64,000 nt of DNA, from assembly GCF_963082655.1 (NCBI RefSeq), contig NC_081552.1, forward strand, positions 185,612,571 through 185,676,570, written 5' to 3'. Below the pieces are notes generated by a model. It saw only the letters and a list, made by a program, of their open reading frames with translations, was not told the DNA's origin and did no database searches. Made by a program: the position numbers and the translations under genes. Below, piece after piece: positions 23,729 through 31,803 of the stretch; position 1 is the first letter of the stretch; every line of letters starts with the position of its first letter. This DNA is from Stomoxys calcitrans. Its lineage: Eukaryota; Arthropoda; Insecta; Diptera; Muscidae.

Positions 23729-24770
23729 AATAAAAAAAAAATAAACCCTACTCGCCGCCATTTAGAGCACAGTGAAAAAAAAACTAAAAACGATTTTTTT
23801 AATTATTCAACGGCAAAAACAACACATAGAAAATAAACATAAATGAAATACAAAAAACTCCATAAAAAAACTGAAAAAAAGCAAACAAAAAGAATTAAAC
23901 AAGAAGAAAACATTAAAACACAACAGCAACACCAAAAAAGATGAGAACTGAAGCACAATAAAAAAGGATCTTTTTAAGCAAAATCAAGCAGCAATTATAA
24001 AATGAAACACTGCACCAACAACAACAACCATCATTTGTTGCTAAACCAACAATCAGTTAATTGCATCTTTTCCAATCCTTTATTATTACCAACAACAAGT
24101 AGCAGCAACAACAATACAAATAGAGGGACCGCATCTACAACTTCCACCACCACCACAACCAGAAACGTAAAGATGTTCCAGCATAAGCTAATTCTAATTG
24201 GTAAAAATAGTTTAACTGCTTCCATCGCAAAGAGTTTCGCAGGACAACAACAACAATAACGCATTCAAAAGTTAAGTAAAATCCATATACAAATATACAT
24301 ATATGTATAGATTTTTTTTTAAGGAGAAAGACTATTTTTGTCTCGAAAAAAAAAGTAAAAATTTTAATTTATGTTATGTACAAAATAAGAAAAGACCATG
24401 TTTCAGTTTATGTATTTGTGGACACAGTTTATTTTGTATTTGTATTTGTATTTTATTATGATAAAACCCATACAAAAGACAGTGTCTTATATAAAGCATG
24501 GGTTAGTAAATTGATAAATACAATGAGTTCAACAAGTTTTCATTTAAATACAACAATAATTGGTACAAAATATTTAACAATTTAAGCAAAGCTACTGATA
24601 CAATATTTAAGTTAAAAAAGGTTTAAACAAAACAAAAAAAAAAAGAAGAAAAAGAAACTTTAAAGAAAATTTAACAATTTAATCAAAGTTACTAATAAAA
24701 TAAATTAAAAAAAAATAGTTATAAAAAAAAACAAAACAAATAATTAATTAAAATGATTATAAATCAAAGA
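23729..24770 (+). other. Leader of the LTR element, A-rich low complexity
   Basis: Very A-rich untranslated leader. An 85-codon ORF at 24002-24259 is Asn/Thr/Ser-rich, from CAA/ACA runs, and looks like low complexity rather than a gene. A 69-codon ORF at 24376-24585 has no motif. Confidence 0.6.
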
Positions 24771-24771
24771 T

Positions 24772-25110
24772 TTGAACTGACGTTCATTACTTATAATTTG
24801 AATACTATTGGGAGATTATTTCAGAGACGTATAGCATTAACAAAGAACTGTTGTTCAGATACACGATATTGATGACGTATTTGTATTACTTGTTTACCTC
24901 TTGTAGAGTTAGCAAAACGCAAAACAGAAGCCAGATATGACGGTTCATTGGTATAAATTATCTTGTGGATCATTTGCAACAAGCGTATCTTAAGGAACGA
25001 GTTAAAAGAGACACCATATACTTTATTAAGCCTCTTCTTACCGCCTTTGGTTGTTGACGCTGCACAAGTGATTCGTTCAACATATTTAGACTTTAATCGG
25101 CGTAATCATT
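24772..25110 (-). pseudogene. C-terminal RT fragment of an unrelated LINE inside the LTR-element leader
   Basis: Read on the minus strand, about 100 codons stay open from near 25100 to 24835. They resemble the extreme C-terminus of CR1/Jockey-type reverse transcriptases: RLNKVYGVSFNSFLKIRL, EPSYLASVLRFANS, and EQQFFVNAIRL followed by a stop where the family has Trp (WNNLP). The codon TGA replaces TGG there. The fragment runs antisense to the host element and sits before its leader ORF. It may have been captured by an ancestral copy. Confidence 0.7.
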
Positions 25111-25126
25111 TAAGAGTATAGTAATC

Positions 25127-25339
25127 ATGGGTAGTACGGAATCAAAGATAGAGGATCCCAATGCCAATGTGATTAACGACATTGTTGTAAAGGTAGAAAG
25201 TCCTACCAACTACTTCCTAATCATAATTAGTTTATTGGCAACCCAGCTATTGGTAACTCTTTACCAACTGCATAAGAGGGCTCTACGGAAGAATTATATA
25301 AGGGCCGCTTCTGTTGCAAACGATCTTGAAAAGGTATAG
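25127..25339 (+). CDS. Leader ORF: small myristoylation-motif membrane protein
   Basis: A 70-codon ORF just before gag. It begins MGSTESK, matching the N-myristoylation consensus (Gly2, Ser/Thr at position 6). A hydrophobic stretch at about residues 28-46 (YFLIIISLLATQLLVTLY) is long enough for one membrane span. A basic segment follows (KRALRKNYIR). A possible splice donor (AAG/GTATAG) overlaps its stop, and an acceptor-like TTTTAG lies at 25424-25429, but joining them would not put it in frame with gag. I infer a membrane-targeting accessory product, perhaps for particle assembly. The intact ORF in a young element suggests it was maintained. Its function is unknown. Confidence 0.6.
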   Translation: MGSTESKIEDPNANVINDIVVKVESPTNYFLIIISLLATQLLVTLYQLHKRALRKNYIRAASVANDLEKV

Positions 25340-25436
25340 GAATCAATATGTCAAAAAAATAACTTAAAAAAAAAAAATCTTGACCAGCCATACTAGCACA
25401 AAAAATAAATGAAAATCTTTAAATTTTAGAACTCAC

Positions 25437-26603
25437 ATGGACTGGATCGACATAATCGGTGTAGCCAGAATAATCAAAGAGCAGAACTTTGATAGGTCAT
25501 ACAAAAGTCTGAAAGTAGACAGACCGATAGGAAATGAGACATTAGGTCGACACCTCAAAATATTATTTGAAGCCCTGGAAAAAATTCGGACATTTTTAAA
25601 AGGGTACTACGATAATCTTACCCCCTCCCACAAAATAGCAGCAGAAGCATATTTTTTGGATGTACGAAATAAACTAGCAAATTTATTGGAATCTAAGGGC
25701 ATAGAAAATAGATTGTCAGTGAGTTTCCATGACGAGGTCGTTTTCTACATTAAATTAGAGGAAGTTGGCGAAAACAGTGATTGTGAATCACTTACCAAAC
25801 TCTTTGACATTGCAAACGAGGCAGGAAACATGACACAATCGGTTACGGACTTTCTGGGTTTGGCCACAAGGGTCATACCGGATTTTAACGGAAGCTCCGA
25901 AAATCTGCAGAGTTTTCTTGATGCACTGGACCTTATAGATTCAGTAAAAGAAACTCATGAACAGATTGCAGTGAGAGTCATTAAGACAAAATTAAAAGGG
26001 ACGGCGAGAAACCTTATCGGCTCAGAAGGGACCATCAAGGACATAATAATAACATTGAGAAAATCTGTCAAAGGCGAATCAACTGAAGTTATCACAGCAA
26101 AAATTTTAAATATTAGACAAGGAAATAAGACGGCAAACTCGTTTGTGAGTGAAATTGAGGAGCTTACGAAAGCACTGTCTAACGCCTACATTTCTGACGG
26201 ACTACTTGTAGAATTAGCACAGAAGTACTCAACTCAAGTAGCCGTCAAAACGATGTCGAAAAACGCATCCAGCGATAGAGTTCGGCTTATAATGGAGTCT
26301 GGGAACTTTAGCACAATGAATGATGCGGTGTCGAAATTTGTATCATCTTGCACCGAGGGCATGTCCACCTTTGATGTAAGATACTACAATTCGAATTGGT
26401 ATGGACGCGGAAATAGTCGTGGACGGGGTAACGGCCACTATAGAGGACGAGGTCGTTACTATAGAAACAATCGAGGACGTGGCTCCAATAACCACAATTT
26501 CGACAGTCGAAACAATAAAGGTAATAGGAACCGCAACGTGCGTATCCTTACCGAAGAAAATAATGATTCGGGAAACCTGAATCTTCCCTTGGAAGAACAA
26601 TAG
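25437..26603 (+). CDS. gag: Gag structural polyprotein, RG-rich C-terminus
   Basis: A 388-codon ORF encoding the capsid/nucleocapsid precursor. The N-terminal 130 residues are helical-looking. A capsid-like middle (about residues 130-300) includes VIPDFNGSSENLQSFLDAL, the Phe-x-Gly pattern of retrotransposon capsids, and KLKGTARNLIG. The C-terminus (about 320-365) is an Arg/Gly/Tyr/Asn-rich stretch (GRGNSRGRGNGHYRGRGRYY) that probably binds RNA. There is no CCHC zinc knuckle, as in other members of this branch. The ATG at 25437 follows a short spacer after the leader ORF. It ends TAG at 26601-26603, overlapped by the pol frame. Confidence 0.85.
   Translation: MDWIDIIGVARIIKEQNFDRSYKSLKVDRPIGNETLGRHLKILFEALEKIRTFLKGYYDNLTPSHKIAAEAYFLDVRNKLANLLESKGIENRLSVSFHDEVVFYIKLEEVGENSDCESLTKLFDIANEAGNMTQSVTDFLGLATRVIPDFNGSSENLQSFLDALDLIDSVKETHEQIAVRVIKTKLKGTARNLIGSEGTIKDIIITLRKSVKGESTEVITAKILNIRQGNKTANSFVSEIEELTKALSNAYISDGLLVELAQKYSTQVAVKTMSKNASSDRVRLIMESGNFSTMNDAVSKFVSSCTEGMSTFDVRYYNSNWYGRGNSRGRGNGHYRGRGRYYRNNRGRGSNNHNFDSRNNKGNRNRNVRILTEENNDSGNLNLPLEEQ
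26570..26576 (+). promoter_or_regulatory. Predicted -1 ribosomal frameshift heptamer GGGAAAC
   Basis: The gag reading frame splits the heptamer as G GGA AAC, exactly the X XXY YYZ phasing required for -1 slippage. It lies 24 nt before the gag stop. The -1 frame is open from here through the protease (pol lacks an ATG there). A downstream stimulatory structure was not computed. Confidence 0.75.
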
Positions 26604-27703
26604 TCCAAAATCAAACTATACATCATATAAATCTAAATCAGAGCATATTTGTGAAGGCAAAAAAAAACAATTTTTCTAATAACATTCTCACATTATTAGT
26701 AGATACAGGAGCGGACATATCCTTATTAAAGCAATTTAATAAAGAATATAGTCAATTAATCAAGTCTAATACCACAATAATAAGTGGTATAGGTGAAGGA
26801 ACAACCAAGTCATTTGGATCAATTGATTTGGATCTCCAAATTGATAAATTCTTAATCCCCCATGATTTTCAGGCGGTGGATAAGAATTTCCGTATACCTT
26901 GTGATGGTATTCTTGGCATGGATTTCATTAAGAAATACAACTGTATTTTGGATTTCAATGAGCACCATGATTGGTTGATTCTAAGACCTAACAACTTTCA
27001 TTGTAATATTCAAGTCCCTATTATATTTTCTGACGTTAACCATAACGTTTTGTTACCTGCTCGTTCTGAAGTAATTAGAAAAGTACATATAACAACAAAC
27101 GAAAAAGAGTTTTTAGTGATGAATCAGGAACTTCAACCTGGTGTTTTAGTCGCTAGCTCTATAGTAAATGCTAAAAACACATTTGTTCGAATTTTGAATA
27201 CAACTTCACAAAATGTTATACTAAACACCAAGAGTATTGCGACTGAGAGTTTGAAAAATTATGACTTGATTGAACAAAAATATCTACAAAATGACAGAAA
27301 AGAGGAAATTCTTTCAAGGTTGGAAAAGAATTGTCCCAAAGAGTTTAAGGATCAACTTCACAAATTGTGTTCTGATTACACGGATGTTTTTGGTTTAGAA
27401 ACAGAACCAATCACAGCTAATAATTTTTATAAACAAAAGATAAAACTCAAGGACTCGGACCCGGTATATATAAAAAACTATAGGATTCCACATACACATA
27501 GAGCAGAAATAAACGAACAAGTAAATAAACTTTTGGCTGATGGTATAGTTGAACCATCCGTATCAGAATTTAATAGCCCACTACTTCTTGTTCCAAAAAA
27601 GGCGCTTCCAAATTCTGAACAAAAGCATTGGCGTTTAGTTGTTGATTATCGCCAAATTAATAAAAAGGTAATAGCAGACAAATTTCCCCTCCTGAGTATA
27701 TAA
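26577..27703 (+). pseudogene. pol: Pol 5' part: protease and first RT blocks, truncated
   Basis: The frame is -1 relative to gag and probably entered by slippage at 26570. The aspartic protease motif LLVDTGADISLL lies at about 26696-26731, with GILGMDFIKKY (flap/late protease block) downstream. A linker then leads to RT fingers: KNYRIPHTHRAEI, LLADGIVEPSVSEFNSPLLL and WRLVVDYRQINKK. It stops at PLLSI, at the start of a 28-bp-period filler repeat. Everything from the RT palm, including the YADD active site, through RNase H is absent. The protease may still be functional if expressed. The copy cannot make its own RT. Confidence 0.88.
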
Positions 27704-27743
27704 AGTCGTGACAAGTATATAAAGTATATAAAGTCGTGACAAG
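27696..27743 (+). repeat. Filler tandem repeat at the pol deletion junction
   Basis: GTATATAAAGTCGTGACAAG occurs at 27696-27715 and again at 27724-27743 (period 28 bp), with an extra GTATATAAA between. It sits exactly between the truncated RT and the linker to integrase, as expected of template switching or end joining. Confidence 0.85.
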
Positions 27744-29190
27744 ATCTGAAACTCGTCGAAATAGTCCAAACCACGTTTATGACGATACTCGTGGAAATTT
27801 TTCAATCGAAGAGCCCAACGTTTATGACGTCATTAATTTTAATGATGTTAAAAATTTCGTAAAATTAAAGTTATCTTTAAACCAGTGTTGCTTAAAACAT
27901 GGCAAAGTGATTTTAAAACGAATTCATGTTGTGGATTTGTGTGCTAATGGGAATTTTGATTTAGATCAATTTTTCCACAGGCTTAATAGAGAAGCTGGCG
28001 CACTGAAAATCTACCAACTTCAGATGGCACCAAGCGAACAAATATTCAAATTTGTTCCACTTGATTTATTCAAGAAAACGGGCAAGAAGATATTAAATAG
28101 GGTAAAAGTAGCGCTACTACCTATGGTGACCATTATAAACGGAAATAATGAGAAAGAAAAAAAGACTATTTTGACAAGATACCATGATGATGCCGCTGAA
28201 GGAGGTCATGCTGGTATTACACGTACTTACGGGAAGATTAAAAGACACTATTATTGGAAAGGTATGGTTCGGGATATTACCAGATATGTTAAGGCATGCA
28301 AGAAATGTCAACTCTCAAAGGTAACCCGACATACCAAAACTCCGATGACATTGACACATACGCCAGCACAGCCCTTTGATATTGTGTTGATTGACACCAT
28401 TGGACCCTTCCCGAAATCCGAAACAGGCAATGAGTATGCAGTAACACTTATTTGTGATTTCACAAAATACTTAGTTGCTTTGCCAATACCGGACAAAAAT
28501 TCCAAAACAGTAGCTAAAGCAATCTTTGAGTCTCATATATTGACTTATGGGCCTATGAGAACTATAGTTACTGACATGGGTACTGAATATAAAAACAGTT
28601 TGATTGAACACTTGTGCAAATATTTGAAAGTGAAAAACATTACTTCCACAGCCTACCATCATCAAACTCTTGGGACAGTAGAGAGGAGCCATCGGACTTT
28701 CAACGAATATGTAAGGTCTTACATATCCATTGACAAGGACGATTGGGATGTGTGGTTAAGGTACTTCACGTATTGTTACAATACGACACCTTCAGTTTCT
28801 CACGGATATTGCCCTTATGAACTGTTATTCGGCAGGGTTCCGAACATGTTTCAGGTATTTAATCAAATTAAGGATATTCAACCATTGTATAATCCTGAGG
28901 ATTACTCCAAGGAAGTAAGATACAGGATGGAAATGGCGTATAAAAGGGCAAGGCAATTGCTGGAAACGGCAAAAATAGAGCGTAAAGAAAGGCATGATAA
29001 AGGAAAAATCGAACCAATTTTCAATATAGGTGATACTGTGCTTCTTCGTAATGAAACTGGTCACAAATTAGATAGTAAATATTTAGGCCCTTATAACATA
29101 ATTGACGTGATGAAAAATGGTAATTACGTTATAAAGGGCAAAAAGACTATTACTGTTCATAGCGATAGATTAAAAATATTTAGAAAATAG
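27736..29190 (+). CDS. Integrase portion of pol (intact)
   Basis: A 484-codon ORF. The first 120 residues are the RNase H-integrase linker. A HHCC zinc-binding domain follows (GGHAGITRTYGKIKRHYYW, KACKKCQ). The catalytic core has Asp220 (IDTIGPF), Asp280 (TDMGTEY) and Glu316 (GTVERSH); the last two are separated by 35 residues, giving DD35E. The C-terminus has a GDTVLLRNETGHKLDSKYLG domain typical of Ty3/gypsy integrases (GPY/F-like). It would join the cDNA to chromosomal DNA. In the parent it was part of one polyprotein; here it is orphaned by the upstream deletion. There is no own start context, so an independent product is doubtful. Confidence 0.85.
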   Translation: MTRSETRRNSPNHVYDDTRGNFSIEEPNVYDVINFNDVKNFVKLKLSLNQCCLKHGKVILKRIHVVDLCANGNFDLDQFFHRLNREAGALKIYQLQMAPSEQIFKFVPLDLFKKTGKKILNRVKVALLPMVTIINGNNEKEKKTILTRYHDDAAEGGHAGITRTYGKIKRHYYWKGMVRDITRYVKACKKCQLSKVTRHTKTPMTLTHTPAQPFDIVLIDTIGPFPKSETGNEYAVTLICDFTKYLVALPIPDKNSKTVAKAIFESHILTYGPMRTIVTDMGTEYKNSLIEHLCKYLKVKNITSTAYHHQTLGTVERSHRTFNEYVRSYISIDKDDWDVWLRYFTYCYNTTPSVSHGYCPYELLFGRVPNMFQVFNQIKDIQPLYNPEDYSKEVRYRMEMAYKRARQLLETAKIERKERHDKGKIEPIFNIGDTVLLRNETGHKLDSKYLGPYNIIDVMKNGNYVIKGKKTITVHSDRLKIFRK

Positions 29191-29521
29191 ATTAGAGACA
29201 GGCCTGTTCACCAATTTATTTTCATAGTTTTTTTTTTGGTATTTCTTTTTAAATATATTCAAATTCGTGTACCTTAATTAAGTTAATTTTAGCATTTATT
29301 ATTAATTTTTTTTTTGTAATTTTGTTAAATGTATATTCTGTCATTTTAAGAAAATTAATCTAACTAACACATAACATTTAATTAAATTGTAGAATTAATA
29401 ATTATTGTTTTTTTAACTTTAAGATTTTATTAAAAACGTTTATATTTTCCATAAGAAATAATTATCTATTAAGTAATTTTGTACATATTAAAAAATGATT
29501 AGCAAGTAATCATTTTTTTGT
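29191..29521 (+). other. AT-rich 3' untranslated region of the LTR element
   Basis: No ORF between the integrase stop and the 3' LTR, so no envelope-like gene in this copy. Confidence 0.7.
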
Positions 29522-29532
29522 GAAAAGGGAGA
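29522..29532 (+). promoter_or_regulatory. Polypurine tract
   Basis: GAAAAGGGAGA lies directly upstream of the 3' LTR. It is the expected primer for plus-strand DNA synthesis. Confidence 0.85.
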
Positions 29533-29787
29533 TGTAGTGTGTATATGTGTGAGACAATTGTCTGGCCTTGGTCATGATCATTGTCTGGCTTAGGTAATCT
29601 GATTCGCGCATATGGACACCCATCCGCGTTGCCGTGTGAATATACATACGTTGCATATTCACACAGGTGAGCAACCCAACAGCATTAGAACATGCTGGCT
29701 AGGCTTAAGCTAGCTTAGAAATATTTTGTTTAAATAAAATTCAATTTAAGAACAACAGCCAATTGAAGTGGTCCTCAATTCTTTCAC
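29533..29787 (+). repeat. 3' LTR (255 bp), last base missing
   Basis: By eye identical to the 5' LTR over 255 bp, ending ...TTTCAC where the 5' copy has ...TTTCACA. The next base already belongs to the mariner. The missing base and the lack of a target duplication suggest a small deletion at the right junction. Confidence 0.95.
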
Positions 29788-30250
29788 GCTTGCAAATCAT
29801 TGAATTTTATTACCAAAATCAGTGTTCGGTTCGAAATGTGTTCATTCACCGTAACGTTGCGTCCAACAGCATCTTTGAAAAAATACGGTCCAATGATTCC
29901 ACCAGCGTACAAACCACACCAAACAGTGCATTTTTCGGGATGCATGGGCAGTTCTTGAACGGCTTCTGGTTGCTCTTCACTCCAAATGCGGCAATTTTGC
30001 TTATTTACGTAGCCATTCAACCAGAAATGAGCCTCATCGCTGAACAAAATTTGTCGATAAAAAAGCGGATTTTCTGCCAACTTTTCTAGGGCCCATTCAC
30101 TGAAAATGATTTGCAAGCGTTGCTCGTTAGTAAGTCTATTCATGATGCAATGTCAAAGCATACTGAGCATCTTTCTCTTTGACACCATGTCTGAAATCCC
30201 ACGTGATCTGTCAAATACTAATGCATGAAAATCCTAACCTCAAAAAAATG
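29788..30250 (-). pseudogene. Right part of the palindromic rosa mariner with deleted transposase
   Basis: Position 29788 to about 29850 continues the plus-strand N-terminus (CGCTTGCAAATC..., residues RLQIIEFYYQNQCSVRNV). It then switches to the minus strand. Reading back from an ATG at about 30143, MNRLTNEQRLQII is joined by deletion to FSEWALEKLAENPLFYRQI, SDEAHFWLNGYVNKQNCR (first catalytic Asp), MHPEKCTVWCGLYAGG and NVTVNEH. The catalytic second and third Asp are gone. The right inverted arm (30125-30248) mirrors 23335-23459. The outermost ~10 bp of the right terminus is missing. It is a fold-back element derived from one mariner end. Confidence 0.85.
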
Positions 30251-30554
30251 AAGATATATTTCAATTACTACAATTCACGTTGGTGTACTAAGCTCTAAGT
30301 TGCACTGCATTGATTGGTGTCACACAGTGGGGCGCTTCGGCCAGTAGGTGTCAATTTCAGGAATCGGGTCGTCTTGATATTCGGTAGACTTCTTCGTTGT
30401 TCGGACGGGCGGTTCTTGGGATGTTTCGGCTTGTATTCGGTTAACTTCCAGCCGTTGGCTGATTCGGGGCTCGGATATGGCTTGGTCGTGAACCTCAGGC
30501 AGCACAACTATTCTGGCAGGGCACTGTAAAGATAAGAGCAGAGTTAGGATGGAC
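30251..30554. other. Unique stretch, possible degraded coding sequence
   Basis: A minus-strand ORF at 30320-30505 (61 codons; REPPV/PIPEIDTYWPKR-like composition, Pro/Glu/Arg-rich) and a plus-strand ORF at 30314-30529 overlap fully. The GC content is higher than in surrounding DNA. I do not recognise either. It could be a relic of a retroelement leader or a host exon. Confidence 0.35.
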
Positions 30555-30718
30555 GCGAACGAGTCACGTTGGGAAGCGAACGAGTCACGTTGGAAAGCAA
30601 ACGGATCGCGTTAGGAAGCGAACGAGTCGCGTAAGGAAGCGAACGAGTCGCGTTGGGAAGCGAACGAGTCGCGTTGGGAAGAGAACGAGTCGCGTTAGGA
30701 AGCGAACGAATGCGTTAG
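30555..30718 (+). repeat. 21-bp minisatellite, eight units
   Basis: Units start at 30555, 30576, 30597, 30618, 30639, 30660, 30681 and 30702, exactly 21 bp apart. The consensus is near GCGAACGAGTCGCGTTGGGA plus A. Read from the first G, each unit gives the heptad ANESRWE, with two units carrying TAG in place of TGG. The last unit is one base short. Confidence 0.9.
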
Positions 30719-31239
30719 TTGATGGTATCTCAAGGCCTTCGGAGTGAACAACTGCGGACCATGCCTCACGTTTAATGGTTTGGTCTGCTCGAACGACTCA
30801 TGCCCATCCTCAGAAAGGTGTGACATTAAGTACAGACTGTCAAATGAACCAAGTGAGAAATATATTCCACTTGCCTTGTTAAAAAATACGACGAATAACC
30901 ACATTTAATGGGATCACCAGTGCCAAGATATAAATGCCCATTTCCACATCAGTTCGTATACCCTTCTTACCAGTGTGTATGAATGTCTACCACCCGCGCG
31001 GATAGCCACGGCCAGCGTGTGTTCATATCAAGAAACAAATGCACGGATGGGTGTGTGGTCAGCCCGTGAATAACGATGTGTGTGACGATGTGCTGGTAAG
31101 TCGAATAATATGTTCGGATGACTGGCTGACATATGAGTATTTACGTAAATAACTGCGGACGGACACTGAGACACAGTGGATAGAGAGATGACAACTGCAC
31201 AGTGGTCACGGTTGTCGTAATATGCAAAATGTGAAGTCA
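30719..31239. other. Unique stretch, no gene seen
   Basis: Contains GTGTGT-rich and CGGAC-rich patches but no coding signature. ORFs at 30695-30904 and 31028-31279 lack motifs. Confidence 0.4.
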
Positions 31240-31318
31240 ATAAGCATAATATTCGGGGATTCCATGCTGCTATGGACATACACTTAAGCGAATAATCCGC
31301 TTGTTGTGCGCACTGAAA
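31240..31318 (-). repeat. LOA-like LINE 3'-end fragment
   Basis: On the minus strand, GCGCACAACAAGCGGATTA and GTGTATGTCCATAGCAGCAT match the 3' untranslated sequence of the LOA-like LINE at 48495-48550 (GCGCACAACAAGCCGATTA, GTGTATGTCCATAGTGGCAT). It is an isolated 3' tail fragment. Confidence 0.75.
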
Positions 31319-31328
31319 ACTAAAAAGA

Positions 31329-31803
31329 TAACCTGAACAAATAAAAACGTGTTAAGTTCGGCCGTTGGATACCCATATTAATCATCATATTTTATTATAA
31401 CCATATCCATAGTTATATCTAAATATCTGGTCTGGATCATATTTAATTCAGGTCCCCAGAACTCTTATATCAGTCACAGTATTAGCGAAATCAGTTAATA
31501 AATTGCCTTTTTATGGGGTTTAAGACCCTAAAATGGAAGATCGGTCTATATGGCAGCTTTATCTAAATATAGTTTGATCTTTAACATATTCTGGTCCTAT
31601 GACGGGAGTCTTAATACAAGCCACTCTGTCAAATTCCAGCGATACAGGAAATAAATGCGTCCGGGATTAAGACACTATGTCGGCAGGTCGGTCTATATGG
31701 CAGCTAAATATATCTAAATATAGTCCGATCTGAACTATAGTTGAGTCGGACATTGGGAGGCTTAGAACAACTCACTATTTAAAATTTTCAGCAACATTAG
31801 ATA
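31329..31803 (-). repeat. Family B-like repeat fragment
   Basis: A degraded terminus (AAATAAAAACGTGTTAAGTT, CGGCC) is followed by two partial units with GATCGGTCTATATGGCAGCT and ACTATGTCGGCAGGTCGG. There is no core end, and it is replaced by a family A terminus at 31804. Confidence 0.55.

Larger units (their letters stand above)
23460..29787 (+). mobile_element. 412/mdg1-type Ty3-gypsy LTR retrotransposon with an RT/RNase H deletion
   Basis: Order: 5' LTR, tRNA primer site, long leader with a LINE relic, leader ORF, gag, protease and partial RT, filler repeats, integrase, polypurine tract, 3' LTR. Protease-RT-integrase order plus an Arg-tRNA-type primer site fits the 412/mdg1 branch of Ty3/gypsy. 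No env-like ORF exists between integrase and the 3' LTR. The two LTRs look identical over 255 bp, so the copy is young. It lacks the RT active site and RNase H, so it cannot replicate on its own. It sits in a mariner without a visible target duplication. Confidence 0.9.

Noticed and set aside
24002..24259. Asn/Thr-rich 85-codon ORF in the LTR-element leader
   Set aside because: Made of CAA/ACA runs in an A-rich leader; no motif and no expected gene at this position.
29191..29521. Possible env-like gene downstream of integrase
   Set aside because: The interval is only about 330 bp, AT-rich and without an ORF, so no envelope gene is present in this copy.
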